Assembly (NCBI RefSeq): GCF_020697055.1 | Contig: NZ_JAJFBP010000018.1 | Span: 42,730-106,729, forward strand | DNA length: 64,000 nt | Direction of reading: 5' to 3' | DNA from: Panacagrimonas sp. | GTDB taxonomy: Bacteria > Pseudomonadota > Gammaproteobacteria > Nevskiales > Nevskiaceae | Shown here: in pieces, positions 27,423 to 39,931 of the stretch | Layout: every line of letters starts with the position of its first letter | How positions within the stretch are numbered: position 1 is the first letter of the stretch | The notes under the pieces: generated by a model | Databases searched by the model: none | What the model saw: only the letters and a program-made list of their open reading frames with translations | Told to the model about the DNA's origin: nothing | Translations under genes and position numbers: made by a program

Positions 27423-29476
27423 CCAACCCTCCGCCATTCGGCGCTGCCGCGCCCTCGAGCACGACCTCGCTGTTGCTGGTGGTCGCGCCGTTCGAGGAGA
27501 ACGCCAAACGCGTGGAGAGCCACCTGCGCAACGCGGGGCACAAGGTCCGCACCGTGTGGATCTCGCAGGTGCCCGAACTCGAGCAGCAGCTGCAGAAGAG
27601 CCAGCCCGATCTGCTGCTGGCCGCCGACCACGTCCGCGAGATCCCGTTCAAGGCCGTGCTCGACGCGTGCCGTCGTTTTGCTCCCAACCTGCCGGTGCTG
27701 GCGCTTTCGGCGCAGCTGTCCGGAGACGCCACGGCGTCGGCCCTGGCGGTCGGCGCTCGCGACTCGGTGTCCGACGTCGATCCCGAGTCGCTGCAGCACC
27801 TCGAACGGGTCGTGGTGCGCGAGCTGATCGCGTATCGCAACCTGCGTGAGCTCGCCCGCTCGCACTCGCTGCTCGCCGATTACGAATCGCGCTATTCGCA
27901 GCTGATCGCCGGCACCGGCGACGCCGTCGCCCATTTCTGCGAAGGGATCATCTCCAAGGTCAATCCGGCCTTTGCCACGCTGATCGGCCACGCCGATGCC
28001 GAGGATCTTGCCGGCGTGCCGCTGATGGACCTCGTCGTGCCTGAGCAGCAGTCGGCCGTGCGCGATCACCTCAAGCAGCTGCAGCAGGGTCGCGCCGACG
28101 GCAAGCCGCTCGAGTGCGCACTGATGTCGCGCGCCGGCGACAAGGTTCCGGTGCGCGCGCAGCTCACGCGCGGCGAGGCCGACGGCGAATCGTTCGTCGA
28201 GATGCTCATCCGCGCCGAGGCGACGCAGGCGACCAACGTCACCACCGAATCGGGACGCCTCGAATTCTGCAAGGCGCTCGACGCGCCGCCGACCGACAAC
28301 GTTCCGCGCGCCGCGCTGTTCGCCGTGATCGACAGCTTCAGCGCGCTCGAGGAGCGGGTCGGCTACATCGATGCCGAGCAGGTCGCGATCCAGACCGGCG
28401 CCAAGCTCGCGGCCATGCTGGGCAGCGATCACCAGCTGTATCGGTTCTCCACGCAGGAGTTCGGGGCGCTGTTCTCGCGCGCCGACGGGCTTCAGTTCGA
28501 AAGCCTGGCGCAGCAGATCGCACAGGAGGTCGCCACCCAGGTGTTCAGCACTGCCGACCACGAATCGCAGGTGACGTTGTCGCTGATGGTCTACCCGCTG
28601 GGCGGTGCCGATACCGCGTCGCAGGTCGTGAGCGACCTGGTGCGCGAGGCACGCAAGCTGTCCTCACGCGGCGGCAATCGAGCCGTGCTGCTCGGTCCCA
28701 CCGCGCGCGCCAACGCCGAGGAACGCGAGGACCAGCGCAAGGCCGACGCGATCCGCAAGGCGATCGAGGAAAACCGCTTCAAACTCGCCTACCAGACCAT
28801 CGCCAGCCTCGAGGGCGACACGCGCCAGCACTTCGACGTGCTGGTGCGCATGATCAACGAGGAGGGCGTGGAGCTTCACGCCAGCGACTTCTTCCGTACG
28901 GCCGAGAAGGCCGGCCTCGCCCGCTCGATCGATCGCTGGGTGATCAGCCGCGGGATGAAGATCCAGGCCGGGCGCGAACGGCGCAAGGACAAGGAAGCCT
29001 CGATGCTGTTCCTCAAGCTCAGCGAGGATTCGCTGCGCGATGCGGACAACTTCATCGCCTGGGTGCACGACATGCTCAAGGGACGCAAGTTCGGCGAGGA
29101 CGAGATCTGCATCGAGATCCAGGAAATGGTCCTGCAGAACCACATCCGCAAGGCCAAGGTGCTCACCAAGACGCTTCGCGACAACGGCGCGAGCGTCGCC
29201 ATCGAGCACTTCGGCATCGGCGCCAACTCTGCCCAGCTGATCGAGCATCTGCCGATCAACTTCCTCAAGTTCCATTCCTCGTACACGCAGAACTTCGGCG
29301 AGAAGGACATCCAGAAGAAGATGTCGGACCTGATGGACATGGCCAAGCAGCGGCGCATCAAGACGATCGTCAGCCACGTCGAGGACGCCAACGTGATGGC
29401 GCGCATGTGGCAGATGGGCGTGAACTACATCCAGGGCTACCACATCCAGGAGCCCGAGGTCGTGATGCTGACTTGA
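27416..29476 (+). CDS. fimX: FimX-type degenerate c-di-GMP receptor (receiver-PAS-GGDEF-EAL)
   Basis: This 686-residue protein has the FimX layout: receiver-like domain without the usual phospho-acceptor Asp (about 18-140), PAS (about 150-270), GGDEF-like domain with no GGDEF motif (RFSTQEFGALF near 345) and an EAL-like domain (about 440-686). The EAL signature reads DVLVRM, and the DDFG motif reads IEHFG, so it should bind c-di-GMP without cleaving it. FimX controls type IV pilus assembly and twitching, in Xanthomonas through a PilZ partner. Location just after epmB is unexpected functionally but the overlap implies co-expression. Confidence 0.88.
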   Translation: MVTNPPPFGAAAPSSTTSLLLVVAPFEENAKRVESHLRNAGHKVRTVWISQVPELEQQLQKSQPDLLLAADHVREIPFKAVLDACRRFAPNLPVLALSAQLSGDATASALAVGARDSVSDVDPESLQHLERVVVRELIAYRNLRELARSHSLLADYESRYSQLIAGTGDAVAHFCEGIISKVNPAFATLIGHADAEDLAGVPLMDLVVPEQQSAVRDHLKQLQQGRADGKPLECALMSRAGDKVPVRAQLTRGEADGESFVEMLIRAEATQATNVTTESGRLEFCKALDAPPTDNVPRAALFAVIDSFSALEERVGYIDAEQVAIQTGAKLAAMLGSDHQLYRFSTQEFGALFSRADGLQFESLAQQIAQEVATQVFSTADHESQVTLSLMVYPLGGADTASQVVSDLVREARKLSSRGGNRAVLLGPTARANAEEREDQRKADAIRKAIEENRFKLAYQTIASLEGDTRQHFDVLVRMINEEGVELHASDFFRTAEKAGLARSIDRWVISRGMKIQAGRERRKDKEASMLFLKLSEDSLRDADNFIAWVHDMLKGRKFGEDEICIEIQEMVLQNHIRKAKVLTKTLRDNGASVAIEHFGIGANSAQLIEHLPINFLKFHSSYTQNFGEKDIQKKMSDLMDMAKQRRIKTIVSHVEDANVMARMWQMGVNYIQGYHIQEPEVVMLT

Positions 29477-29531
29477 GCGGGGCTCCACGTCGGCAGTACT
29501 TTGGCAGCCAATTCGACGAGGAGGGCAAGCG

Positions 29532-31148
29532 ATGAACGCATCCAAGAACACCCCGCCCGAAACCCTGGACGCCGTCGTCATTGGCGCCGGATTTGCCGGC
29601 CTCTACGCGCTGCACCGGCTGCGCGGCCTGGGCTTGAACGTGCATGGCTTCGAAGCCGGCACCGGCGTGGGAGGCACCTGGTACTGGAACCGGTATCCGG
29701 GCGCACGCACCGACTCGGCCTCGGAGGTCTACCAGTTCTGGTTCTCCGACGAACTCCTCCGGGACTGGAACTGGAGCGAGCGCTTCCCTGCGCAGGAAGA
29801 AACCGAGCGGTATCTGAACTTCGTCGCCGACCGCCTGAAACTGCGGCCCCTGATCAGCTTCAGCAACAAGGTGACGGCCGCGCGGTGGAACGAAGCGGCC
29901 AAGGCCTGGGACATCACCACCGACAAAGGCGAATCGGTGCGCAGCCGCTACCTGCTGTCCTGCCTGGGGCCGCTGTCCGAGCCCAAGGTTCCGCCGTTCA
30001 AGGGCCACGAGAAGTTCAAGGGCACGTTCCTGCACACGTCGCGCTGGCCCAAGGGCGGCATCGACCTCGCCGGCAAGCGCGTCGGCGTCATCGGCACCGG
30101 TGCCACCGGCGTGCAGGTGATCCAGACCATCGCCAGCCAGGTCGGCGAGCTCTACGTGTTCCAGCGCACGCCCACCTATGCGATCGCGATGCGCAATCCC
30201 AAGCTCACCGACGCGGATCGCACCGCGCTGCGCGCGCGTTACGGGGAGCTGGGCGAGCGGGTGAAGTTCTCGCTGACGGGATTTGCCTTCGACATGCAGC
30301 CCAAGCCCTGGGCGCAGACCACGAAGGAAGAGCGTCGCGCCGTCTTCGAGCAGCTCTACGCCGACGGCTCGCTGATCATGTGGGGCGGCAACTTCGGCGA
30401 GGTGCTGGTCGACCAGGCCGCCAACGACGAGCTGTCGGAGTTCATGCGCGAGAAGATGCGGGCGCGCCTGACCAAGCCCGGTGCGGCGGAAAAGCTGGTT
30501 CCCAAGTACGGCTTCGGCACGCGCCGTCCGCCGCTGGACATCGGCTACCTCGAGGCCTTCAACCGCGACAACGTCCACATCGTCGATCTCCTGGAATCGC
30601 CGATCGAGTGCTGCACCGAAACCGGTATCAAGACCGGCAACGCCGAGTACCCGTTGGACATCATCATCCTGGCGACGGGCTTCGATGCGGCCACCGGCGC
30701 CATCTGCGCCATCGACATCCGCGGCCGCGACGGCGTGGAACTGCGCAAGCTGTGGGATCGCGACATCACCACCGCGATGGGCCTGCAGAAGCACGGCTTC
30801 CCCAACTTCTTCACCTCGGCCGCGCCGCTGGCCCCGGCCGCCGCGTTCTGCAACGTGCCCACGTGCCTGCAGCAGCAGGTCGAGTGGATCTCGGACTGCA
30901 TCGCCTACGTCGAGCGCAACGGCAAGGACAAGGTGATCGAGGCGACCCAGGCGTTCGAGGACAAGTGGGTCAAGCACCACGACGACGTCACCGGCGCGAC
31001 GCTGATCGCCAAGGTCGACTCGTGGTGGACCGGCGCCAACATCGAGGGCAAGCCACGCCGCGTGCTGTCGTACATCCACGTCGGCAACTACCGGAAGCAC
31101 TGCGAGGACGTGGCCAGCAAGGGCTACGAAGGCTTCGAAATCCGCTGA
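29532..31148 (+). CDS. Baeyer-Villiger type flavin monooxygenase
   Basis: This 538-residue protein has an N-terminal FAD site (VIGAGFAGL, residues 16-24), the Baeyer-Villiger fingerprint FKGTFLHTSRWP (162-173) and an NADPH site (GVIGTGATGVQ, near 183). It is therefore a type I BVMO of the cyclohexanone/phenylacetone monooxygenase group that inserts oxygen beside a ketone. A good AGGAGGGC site precedes the ATG. No lactone hydrolase or alcohol dehydrogenase is next to it, so the substrate is open; steroid or cyclic ketones are possible. Confidence 0.93.
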   Translation: MNASKNTPPETLDAVVIGAGFAGLYALHRLRGLGLNVHGFEAGTGVGGTWYWNRYPGARTDSASEVYQFWFSDELLRDWNWSERFPAQEETERYLNFVADRLKLRPLISFSNKVTAARWNEAAKAWDITTDKGESVRSRYLLSCLGPLSEPKVPPFKGHEKFKGTFLHTSRWPKGGIDLAGKRVGVIGTGATGVQVIQTIASQVGELYVFQRTPTYAIAMRNPKLTDADRTALRARYGELGERVKFSLTGFAFDMQPKPWAQTTKEERRAVFEQLYADGSLIMWGGNFGEVLVDQAANDELSEFMREKMRARLTKPGAAEKLVPKYGFGTRRPPLDIGYLEAFNRDNVHIVDLLESPIECCTETGIKTGNAEYPLDIIILATGFDAATGAICAIDIRGRDGVELRKLWDRDITTAMGLQKHGFPNFFTSAAPLAPAAAFCNVPTCLQQQVEWISDCIAYVERNGKDKVIEATQAFEDKWVKHHDDVTGATLIAKVDSWWTGANIEGKPRRVLSYIHVGNYRKHCEDVASKGYEGFEIR

Positions 31149-31178
31149 AAAGGGGCGCTGCCGGCGCCCCTTTGTTCT
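31149..31178. terminator. Bidirectional terminator between the BVMO gene and htpX
   Basis: AAAGGGGCGC / GCGCCCCTTT with a 5-base loop is followed by T-rich sequence on the plus strand and preceded by A on the other. It sits between two convergent genes and can stop transcription from both. Confidence 0.85.
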
Positions 31179-31191
31179 TCCGTCGAATCGT

Positions 31192-32064
31192 TCAGCTCAC
31201 CGCGCTGGAGGCCTGCAGCGCGGCGATGCGCTCGTCCAGCGGCGGATGCGTCATGAACATCTTCTTGACGCCGATGATGCCGAAAGCCTCGACCGTCTCC
31301 GGCAGCGAGGACTTGCCGTCGCCGCCCTTCAGGCGCTCGAGCGCCGCGATCATCTTGCGCTTGCCCGCCAGGTGCGCACCGCCGGCGTCGGCGCGGAATT
31401 CGCGGGTGCGCGAGAACCAGCAGACGATCGCCGTGGCGAGGATGCCGAACACGATCTGCAGCACGAACACGGTGATGTGGTAGCCCGGGCCGATGCCGCG
31501 CTCGGTCTTGAACACCGCGCGGTCGATCACGTAGCCGACCACGCGCGACAGGAACATCACGAAGGTGTTCACGACGCCCTGGATCAGCGTGAGCGTGACC
31601 ATGTCGCCGTTGGCGACGTGGCTGACCTCGTGGCCGAGCACCGCCTCGACCTCTTCCTGGCTCATGTTGCGCAGCAAGCCGGTGGACACGGCGACCAGCG
31701 CGTTGTTCTTGTTCATGCCGGTGGCGAACGCATTGGGCTCGGGCGCATCGAACACCGCGACCTCGGGCATGCCGATGCCCGCCACGCGCGCCTGACGCTG
31801 GACGGTATCGACGAGCCACTTCTCCGCGGCGTTGCGCGGTTCGGTGATCACCTGCGCACCGGTCGAACGCTTGGCCATCCACTTGGACATGGCCAGCGAG
31901 ATGAACGCGCCGCCGAAGCCGAACACGGCCGAGAACGCGAGCAGCGCGCCCAGGTTCAGCCCGTTCTGGGTGAGATAGCGATCGACGCCGAGCAGGGACG
32001 CGACGATCGAAAGCACGATCATGACGCCGACGTTGGTGGCAACCAGCAGGAAGACTCGTTTCAT
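31192..32064 (-). CDS. htpX: Membrane protease HtpX
   Basis: This 290-residue M48 metalloprotease has two N-terminal membrane helices (about 4-25 and 38-58), the zinc motif HEVSH at 145-149, two further helices (about 155-215) and the third ligand region [10 protein letters not shown] near 224. It degrades misfolded inner-membrane proteins together with FtsH, which fits the YccA gene elsewhere in the window. The spacing to parC upstream is about 80 bases on the same strand. Confidence 0.96.
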   Translation of the reverse strand: MKRVFLLVATNVGVMIVLSIVASLLGVDRYLTQNGLNLGALLAFSAVFGFGGAFISLAMSKWMAKRSTGAQVITEPRNAAEKWLVDTVQRQARVAGIGMPEVAVFDAPEPNAFATGMNKNNALVAVSTGLLRNMSQEEVEAVLGHEVSHVANGDMVTLTLIQGVVNTFVMFLSRVVGYVIDRAVFKTERGIGPGYHITVFVLQIVFGILATAIVCWFSRTREFRADAGGAHLAGKRKMIAALERLKGGDGKSSLPETVEAFGIIGVKKMFMTHPPLDERIAALQASSAVS

Positions 32065-32141
32065 GGGTTCTCTCTCGCGGACCTCTCCGCACGGTCAATG
32101 TCGGGCCTTGGACCTGCGGTTCAAGCCTCGGTTCGCCGGCA

Positions 32142-34209
32142 TCATCCCAGCGACATCTTCTCCACCGTCTGGAAGCCGCGCGGCAGGTGTCCACCCCGGC
32201 TGGCCCGTGCGCCGGCGTATGCATCCAGGTCCGACGGCTTGAGATTCTGGTTGCGACGCGGTCCGTGCAGGATCAGCGTCTGGCCCGCCGGAACGACCGC
32301 GCTGGCAACGATGCGATCCTCGCCCTTGAGCGTGACCAGCTTGCTTGCCGGCGCGCTTGTTCGACTGCATCTCGCCCAGCCGCACGACGAAGCCGTAGCC
32401 CTCCTCGGAGCCGACGACGTAGCGATCGTTCTCGTCGCCCATCAGCAGTCCGACCATGCGCGCGCCGTCCTGCACGTCGAGCTTGGTGGTGACCGGCTCG
32501 CCCTGCGAACGGGCGCTCGGCAGGTCGCGCGGATTGAGCGAGTAGCAGCGTCCCTTCGAATCGAGCAGCACCAGCAGCTGGTTGGACTTGCCCTGCGCGT
32601 GCGCGAGGTACTCGTCGCCGGCCTTGTAGCTCAACGTCTGCGGATCCAGGTCGTGGCCCTTGCCGGCGCGGATCCATCCGGCCTTGGAGAGCACCACGGT
32701 GACCGCTTCGGCGGGGACGATCTCTTCGGCCGAAAGCGCCATCGCGGGCGGCCTGGCCTCGACGCGGCAACGGCGATCGTCGCCGTATTTCTTGGCGTCT
32801 TCCTTGAGCTCCTCGCCGATCAGCTTCTTGAGCTTGTCGTCGTCGCCGAGCAGCTCCTCGAGCTTGGCCCGCTCGGCCAGCAGCTCGTCCTGCTCGCCGC
32901 GGATCTTCATCTCCTCGAGCTTCTGCAGGTGGCGCAGGCGCAGATCCAGGATCCAGTCGGCCTGGATCTCGGAGAGCGCGAAGGTGCTCATCAGCTTGGC
33001 CTTCGGATCGTCCTCGAACCGGATGATCCGGATGACCTCGTCGATGTTGAGGTACGCGATCATCAGGCCTTCGAGGATGTGCAGCCGCTCGTTGACCTTG
33101 GCCAGTCGATGGTTGAGGCGCCGCGTCACCGTCTGGAAGCGGTATTCGAGCCACTCCGACAGGATCTCCTTGAGATTCTTGACGCGCGGCCGGCCGTCCA
33201 GACCGATCATGTTGAGGTTCACGCGCACGCTCTTTTCCAGATCCGTGGTCGCGAACAGGTGCGCCATCAGGCTCTCGGCGTCCACGCGATTGGAACGCGG
33301 GATGAGCACGATGCGCACCGGGTTTTCGTGGTCCGATTCGTCGCGGATGTCCTCGATCAGCGGCAGCTTCTTGGCCCGCATCTGATCGGCGATCTGCTCC
33401 TGCACGCGGCTCGGGGAGACCTGGTGCGGCAAACAGTCGATGATCAGGTAGCCGGTGTCCTCATCCCTCTCCCAGCGCGCCCGCGTGCGCACCATGCCGT
33501 TGCCGGTCTGGTAGATCTTCAGAAGGTCGTGCGGCTCGGAGACGATGTCGCAGCCGGTCGGAAAGTCCGGCGCCGGCACGAACTCGCACAACGTCTCGAC
33601 CTGCGCGTTGGGATGCTTGAGCAGGTGCAGGCAGGCCTTCACCAGTTCGCGGATGTTGTGCGGCGGAATGTCGGTGGCCATGCCCACCGCGATGCCGGTC
33701 GTGCCGTTGACCAGCACGTTGGGCAGGCGTGCCGGCAGCAGGCGCGGCTCCTCGAGCGTGCCGTCGAAGTTGGGCGACCACTCGACCGTGCCCTGCCCCA
33801 GCTCGGCCAGCAGCGACTGCGCGTACATGCCCAGGCGCGACTCGGTGTACCGCATCGCGGCGAACGACTTGGGATCGTCCGGCGAACCCCAGTTGCCCTG
33901 GCCGTCCACCAGCGGGTAGCGATAGCTGAAGGGCTGGGCCATGGTGACCATGGCCTCGTAGCAGGCGCTGTCGCCGTGCGGATGGAACTTGCCGATCACG
34001 TCGCCGACGGTGCGCGCCGACTTCTTGTGCTTGGACGTGGCACTGAGGCCGAGCTCCGACATCGCGTAGACGATGCGGCGCTGGACCGGCTTGAGTCCGT
34101 CGGCGATGTGCGGCAGTGCCCGGTCGAGCACCACGTACATCGAATAGTCGAGGTATGCCTTCTCTGCGAAGAGACGCAGCGGCAGGATTTCTACGTCGGT
34201 GTTCTGCAT
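32142..34209 (-). CDS. parC: Topoisomerase IV subunit A, with a frameshift near the 3' end
   Basis: The A subunit of topoisomerase IV decatenates chromosomes. Catalytic Tyr121 (AAMRYTESR) and the quinolone region GDSACYEA with Ser81 and Glu85 are present in the sensitive form. The frame is normal to about residue 620 ([10 protein letters not shown]); then a 4-bp tandem duplication (GCTT GCTT, plus strand 32339-32346) shifts it. The original frame runs on to 32095 with an unrelated Arg/Gly-rich tail. Removing four bases restores [16 protein letters not shown] and a natural end at 32142 (SLG). Either the last 66 residues of the C-terminal domain are replaced, or this is a sequencing or assembly error. 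Confidence 0.9.
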
Positions 34210-34251
34210 CGGGCGACGAAATTGCGATCAGTTGCGGCACGAACGAACGGA

Positions 34252-34274
34252 CCCGGCGGGCAGCGCCCGCCGGG
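34252..34274. other. Perfect hairpin in the gap between parC and the 91-aa gene
   Basis: CCCGGCGGGC and GCCCGCCGGG flank a 3-base loop. Further GC-rich inverted repeats (around 34305-34350) follow before the next gene ends. No T-run is present. The cluster probably shields or ends the transcript of the small upstream gene. Confidence 0.5.
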
Positions 34275-34353
34275 CCCCGGAAGGCCGCGAACGATACTGG
34301 GAAACGCCGGCCGCGTCGCGGGCCGGAAGTACCCGGCCGCGAGGCCGGAACGG

Positions 34354-34629
34354 CTACTTGTCCCTCGACCGGAAAATCACGGCCGACACGTCGTCGAGGT
34401 CGATGACGGCGTCGAAGTACTCCTTGCCGCTGAGCTCCGTCAGCCGCAGCGTGTTGTTGCCGACGTTGCTGACCTTGCCGGTCACTTCCGTGCCCCCGGC
34501 GAGGACCACGGTGACGTTCTTGCCGCTGCGCTCCTTGAGCACGCCGACCATCACCTCGTCCTTCGCCATCGCGCCCAGCGACGTCGCGCACAGCGCCACC
34601 GCCGCAACGGGCATCCAGAATGCTTTCAT
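34354..34629 (-). CDS. Small secreted protein of unknown function
   Basis: This 91-residue protein has a signal peptide (MKAFWMPVAAVALCATSLGAMA) and a mature part of about 70 residues with alternating beta-strand-like segments (VMVGVLKERSGKNVTVVLAGG, EVTGKVSNVGNNTLRLTEL). It ends in FRSRDK. The pattern recalls small SH3-like or Sm-like beta folds, but I do not recognise the family. It sits upstream of parC and downstream of a DUF1249 gene, all on the minus strand. Confidence 0.75.
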   Translation of the reverse strand: MKAFWMPVAAVALCATSLGAMAKDEVMVGVLKERSGKNVTVVLAGGTEVTGKVSNVGNNTLRLTELSGKEYFDAVIDLDDVSAVIFRSRDK

Positions 34630-34651
34630 CGAAACGCTCCTTGGTGGAATG

Positions 34652-35137
34652 TCACGCAGCGACCGCGACGCGCGGCCGATTCGCCATGCCGAAACCGTGG
34701 CCGTGCTCCAGCAGATACTCGAGCCACTTGCCCAGCATCAGGTTGCGCCGCCACTGGCCGCTGAGGAACTCGTCGGCCTTGGGATCGCCCTCTTCCTGGG
34801 CCTGCCAGGGCGGACGATGGCTGCATTCGAGCGCCTCGGCCACGCCGGCGTCGCGATACGCACGCACCAGGATGTCCGGCTGGCGGCGCAGGCCTTCGTG
34901 GTCGACGAACTCGTAGGTGAGGCGGATCGTGAGCGTGTACCGATCGCGCTCGATGAGCGTCAGGTGTAACGGAAAATCGGAACCCGAACGTGACACGGCC
35001 GTGTCGAACGGCAGATCGAGCTCCGGGATCAGGCGCTGCACGAGGCGATAGTTGCGCTCGTACAGATCCATCAGGTGAGCGAGCCTGCGCGGTTTCCCGC
35101 AGCAGGGACAAAGGTGATTGGCGACGTCGGCAAGCAT
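34652..35137 (-). CDS. DUF1249 family protein (YqiB-like)
   Basis: This 161-residue protein matches the DUF1249 pattern: MDLYERNYRLVQRLIP near the N-terminus, the LTLIERDRYTLTIRLTYEF segment, the PDILVRAYRDAGVAEAL segment, and a C-terminal LGKWLEYLLEHGH. It opens with CPCCGK, a possible metal-binding pair. In E. coli the homologue yqiB is next to cpdA and nudF; its function is unknown. The start at 35137 fits the family; the frame continues upstream to 35260 without support. Confidence 0.85.
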   Translation of the reverse strand: MLADVANHLCPCCGKPRRLAHLMDLYERNYRLVQRLIPELDLPFDTAVSRSGSDFPLHLTLIERDRYTLTIRLTYEFVDHEGLRRQPDILVRAYRDAGVAEALECSHRPPWQAQEEGDPKADEFLSGQWRRNLMLGKWLEYLLEHGHGFGMANRPRVAVAA

Positions 35138-35234
35138 GCGCCCGACTATCCCGAAGCAGATGCACCCGCGCAAGTCTTGATTTTCGTCGACGTGCCGGCG
35201 CAAGAATGCGAGCCCGAACGGCCTGGAGAACGCC

Positions 35235-36866
35235 ATGCCTTTGCGCGAGATCGCTTCCAAGCCGTATCCCGACCAGAAATCGGGAACCGCCGGCCTCCGA
35301 AAAAAGGTCGCGGTGTTCCAGCAGCCGCACTATCTCGAGAATTTCCTGCAGTCGATCTTCGACGTCGACACGCGGCTGCGCGGCGGCGCGCTGGTGATCG
35401 GCGGCGACGGGCGCTACCACAATCGCACGGCGATCCAGACGGCGATCGCGATGGCCGCGGCCAACGGCGTGTCGCGCGTCATCGTCGGCCAGGGCGGCCT
35501 GCTGTCGACGCCGGCCGCCTCGCACCTGATCCGCACGCGCCGTGCGGCCGGCGGCTTCATCCTCACCGCCAGCCACAATCCGGCCGGCATGGATGGCGAT
35601 TTCGGCATCAAGTACAACGTCGCCGGCGGCGGTCAGGCGACCGAAGGTCTCACCGACCGGCTGTACGAGCACAGCAAGCAGATCCAGCGCTATCGCACGC
35701 TCGAAGGCGTCTACGTCGACCTCGAGCGCCGCGGACTGCAGACGGTCGGCAGCATGGAAGTCGAGGTCGTGGATTGCGTCGACGACTACGCGGCGCTGAT
35801 GCAGATGCTGTTCGACTTCGACCGGATCCGCGACTGGTTCAAGCGCGGCCACAGCCTGCGCTTCGACGCCATGCATGCGGTCACGGGGCCGTATGCGCAG
35901 CGCCTGTTCGTCGATCTGCTCGGCGCGCCGCTCAGTTCGATCCAGAACGCCAGCCCGCTCGAGGATTTCGGCGGCGGGCATCCGGACCCGAACCTGATCT
36001 ACGCGCGCCACCTGGTCGATCTGATGCACTCGGAAGGGGCGCCGGACCTGGGCGCGGCCAGCGATGGCGACGGCGATCGCAACATGATCCTGGGTCGCGG
36101 CATCTTCATTTCGCCGGGCGACTCCCTGGCGATGCTGTGCGCTCACCTGCACGAGTTGCCGGGCTATCGGCGCGGCCTGGCGGGCGTGGCGCGATCGATG
36201 CCCACGTGCCGCGCGGTCGACCACGTGGCCAAAGCGCTGGGCATGACCTGCTACGAGACGCCCACCGGCTGGAAGTTCTTCGCCAACCTGCTCGACGCCG
36301 GCCGCATCACGCTGTGCGGCGAGGAGAGCTTCGGCACGTCCAGCGATCACGTACGCGAGAAGGACGGCGTGTGGGCCGTGCTCGCGTGGCTCAACGTCCT
36401 GGCGGCGACGCAGCTGTCGGTGCGCGAGATCGCCGAACGCCACTGGCGGCGCTTCGGCCGTCATTACTACGCGCGTCACGATTACGACGAGCTGCCCGCC
36501 AGCACCGCGACGCAGGTCATGCAGACGCTCGCGAGCACGCTGCTGGAGCTTCCCGGCAAGCGCTTCGGCGATTACACCGTCACCGACGCCGACGAGTTCA
36601 ACTACCGCGATCCGGTGGACGGCAGCATCGCCACCAACCAGGGATTGCGCGTGACGTTCGGCGAGGCCGCGCGACTGATCGTCCGCCTGTCGGGCACCGG
36701 CACCAAGGGCGCGACGTTGCGCCTGTACCTGGAGCGATACGAGAACAACGAGACGACGCTGGGCTGGAAGACGTCGGAGGCGCTCGCTCCGCTGGTCAAT
36801 GTGGCCGAGAAGATCGCGCGCGTGGCCGATATCACCGGCCGTCGCGCACCGAGCGTGGTGACCTGA
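35235..36866 (+). CDS. pgm: Phosphoglucomutase (alpha-D-glucose-phosphate specific)
   Basis: This 543-residue enzyme has the phosphoserine loop TASHNP (Ser113), the metal loop DGDGDR, the sugar loop GEESFG and a C-terminal phosphate loop RLSGTGTKGATLRLYLE. It interconverts glucose-1-P and glucose-6-P for glycogen and envelope sugar synthesis. Length and loops resemble the eukaryotic PGM1-like type rather than AlgC-type PMM/PGM. GGAG lies shortly before the ATG. It converges with ligA six bases away. Confidence 0.95.
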   Translation: MPLREIASKPYPDQKSGTAGLRKKVAVFQQPHYLENFLQSIFDVDTRLRGGALVIGGDGRYHNRTAIQTAIAMAAANGVSRVIVGQGGLLSTPAASHLIRTRRAAGGFILTASHNPAGMDGDFGIKYNVAGGGQATEGLTDRLYEHSKQIQRYRTLEGVYVDLERRGLQTVGSMEVEVVDCVDDYAALMQMLFDFDRIRDWFKRGHSLRFDAMHAVTGPYAQRLFVDLLGAPLSSIQNASPLEDFGGGHPDPNLIYARHLVDLMHSEGAPDLGAASDGDGDRNMILGRGIFISPGDSLAMLCAHLHELPGYRRGLAGVARSMPTCRAVDHVAKALGMTCYETPTGWKFFANLLDAGRITLCGEESFGTSSDHVREKDGVWAVLAWLNVLAATQLSVREIAERHWRRFGRHYYARHDYDELPASTATQVMQTLASTLLELPGKRFGDYTVTDADEFNYRDPVDGSIATNQGLRVTFGEAARLIVRLSGTGTKGATLRLYLERYENNETTLGWKTSEALAPLVNVAEKIARVADITGRRAPSVVT

Positions 36867-36872
36867 GGCGAT

Positions 36873-39786
<2,914 letters not shown>

Positions 39787-39931
39787 CGATTACTCCGAGT
39801 ACACGTTCGTCGCCAGCGGCGACACCGACATCCCTCGACCGCACTGCGGGCAAGGGGGGAACCGCTCGCGCAGCGAGCGGTGGGGTGAGGGCAGCCTGTC
39901 CACGTGTTCTTTCACGTCCTCACATCCTCCT

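Noticed and set aside
34252-34350. Riboswitch-like leader in the gap upstream of the parC start
   Set aside because: The inverted repeats are simple GC-rich stems with no resemblance to a riboswitch I know and lie after the 91-aa gene, so they read better as 3'-end structures.
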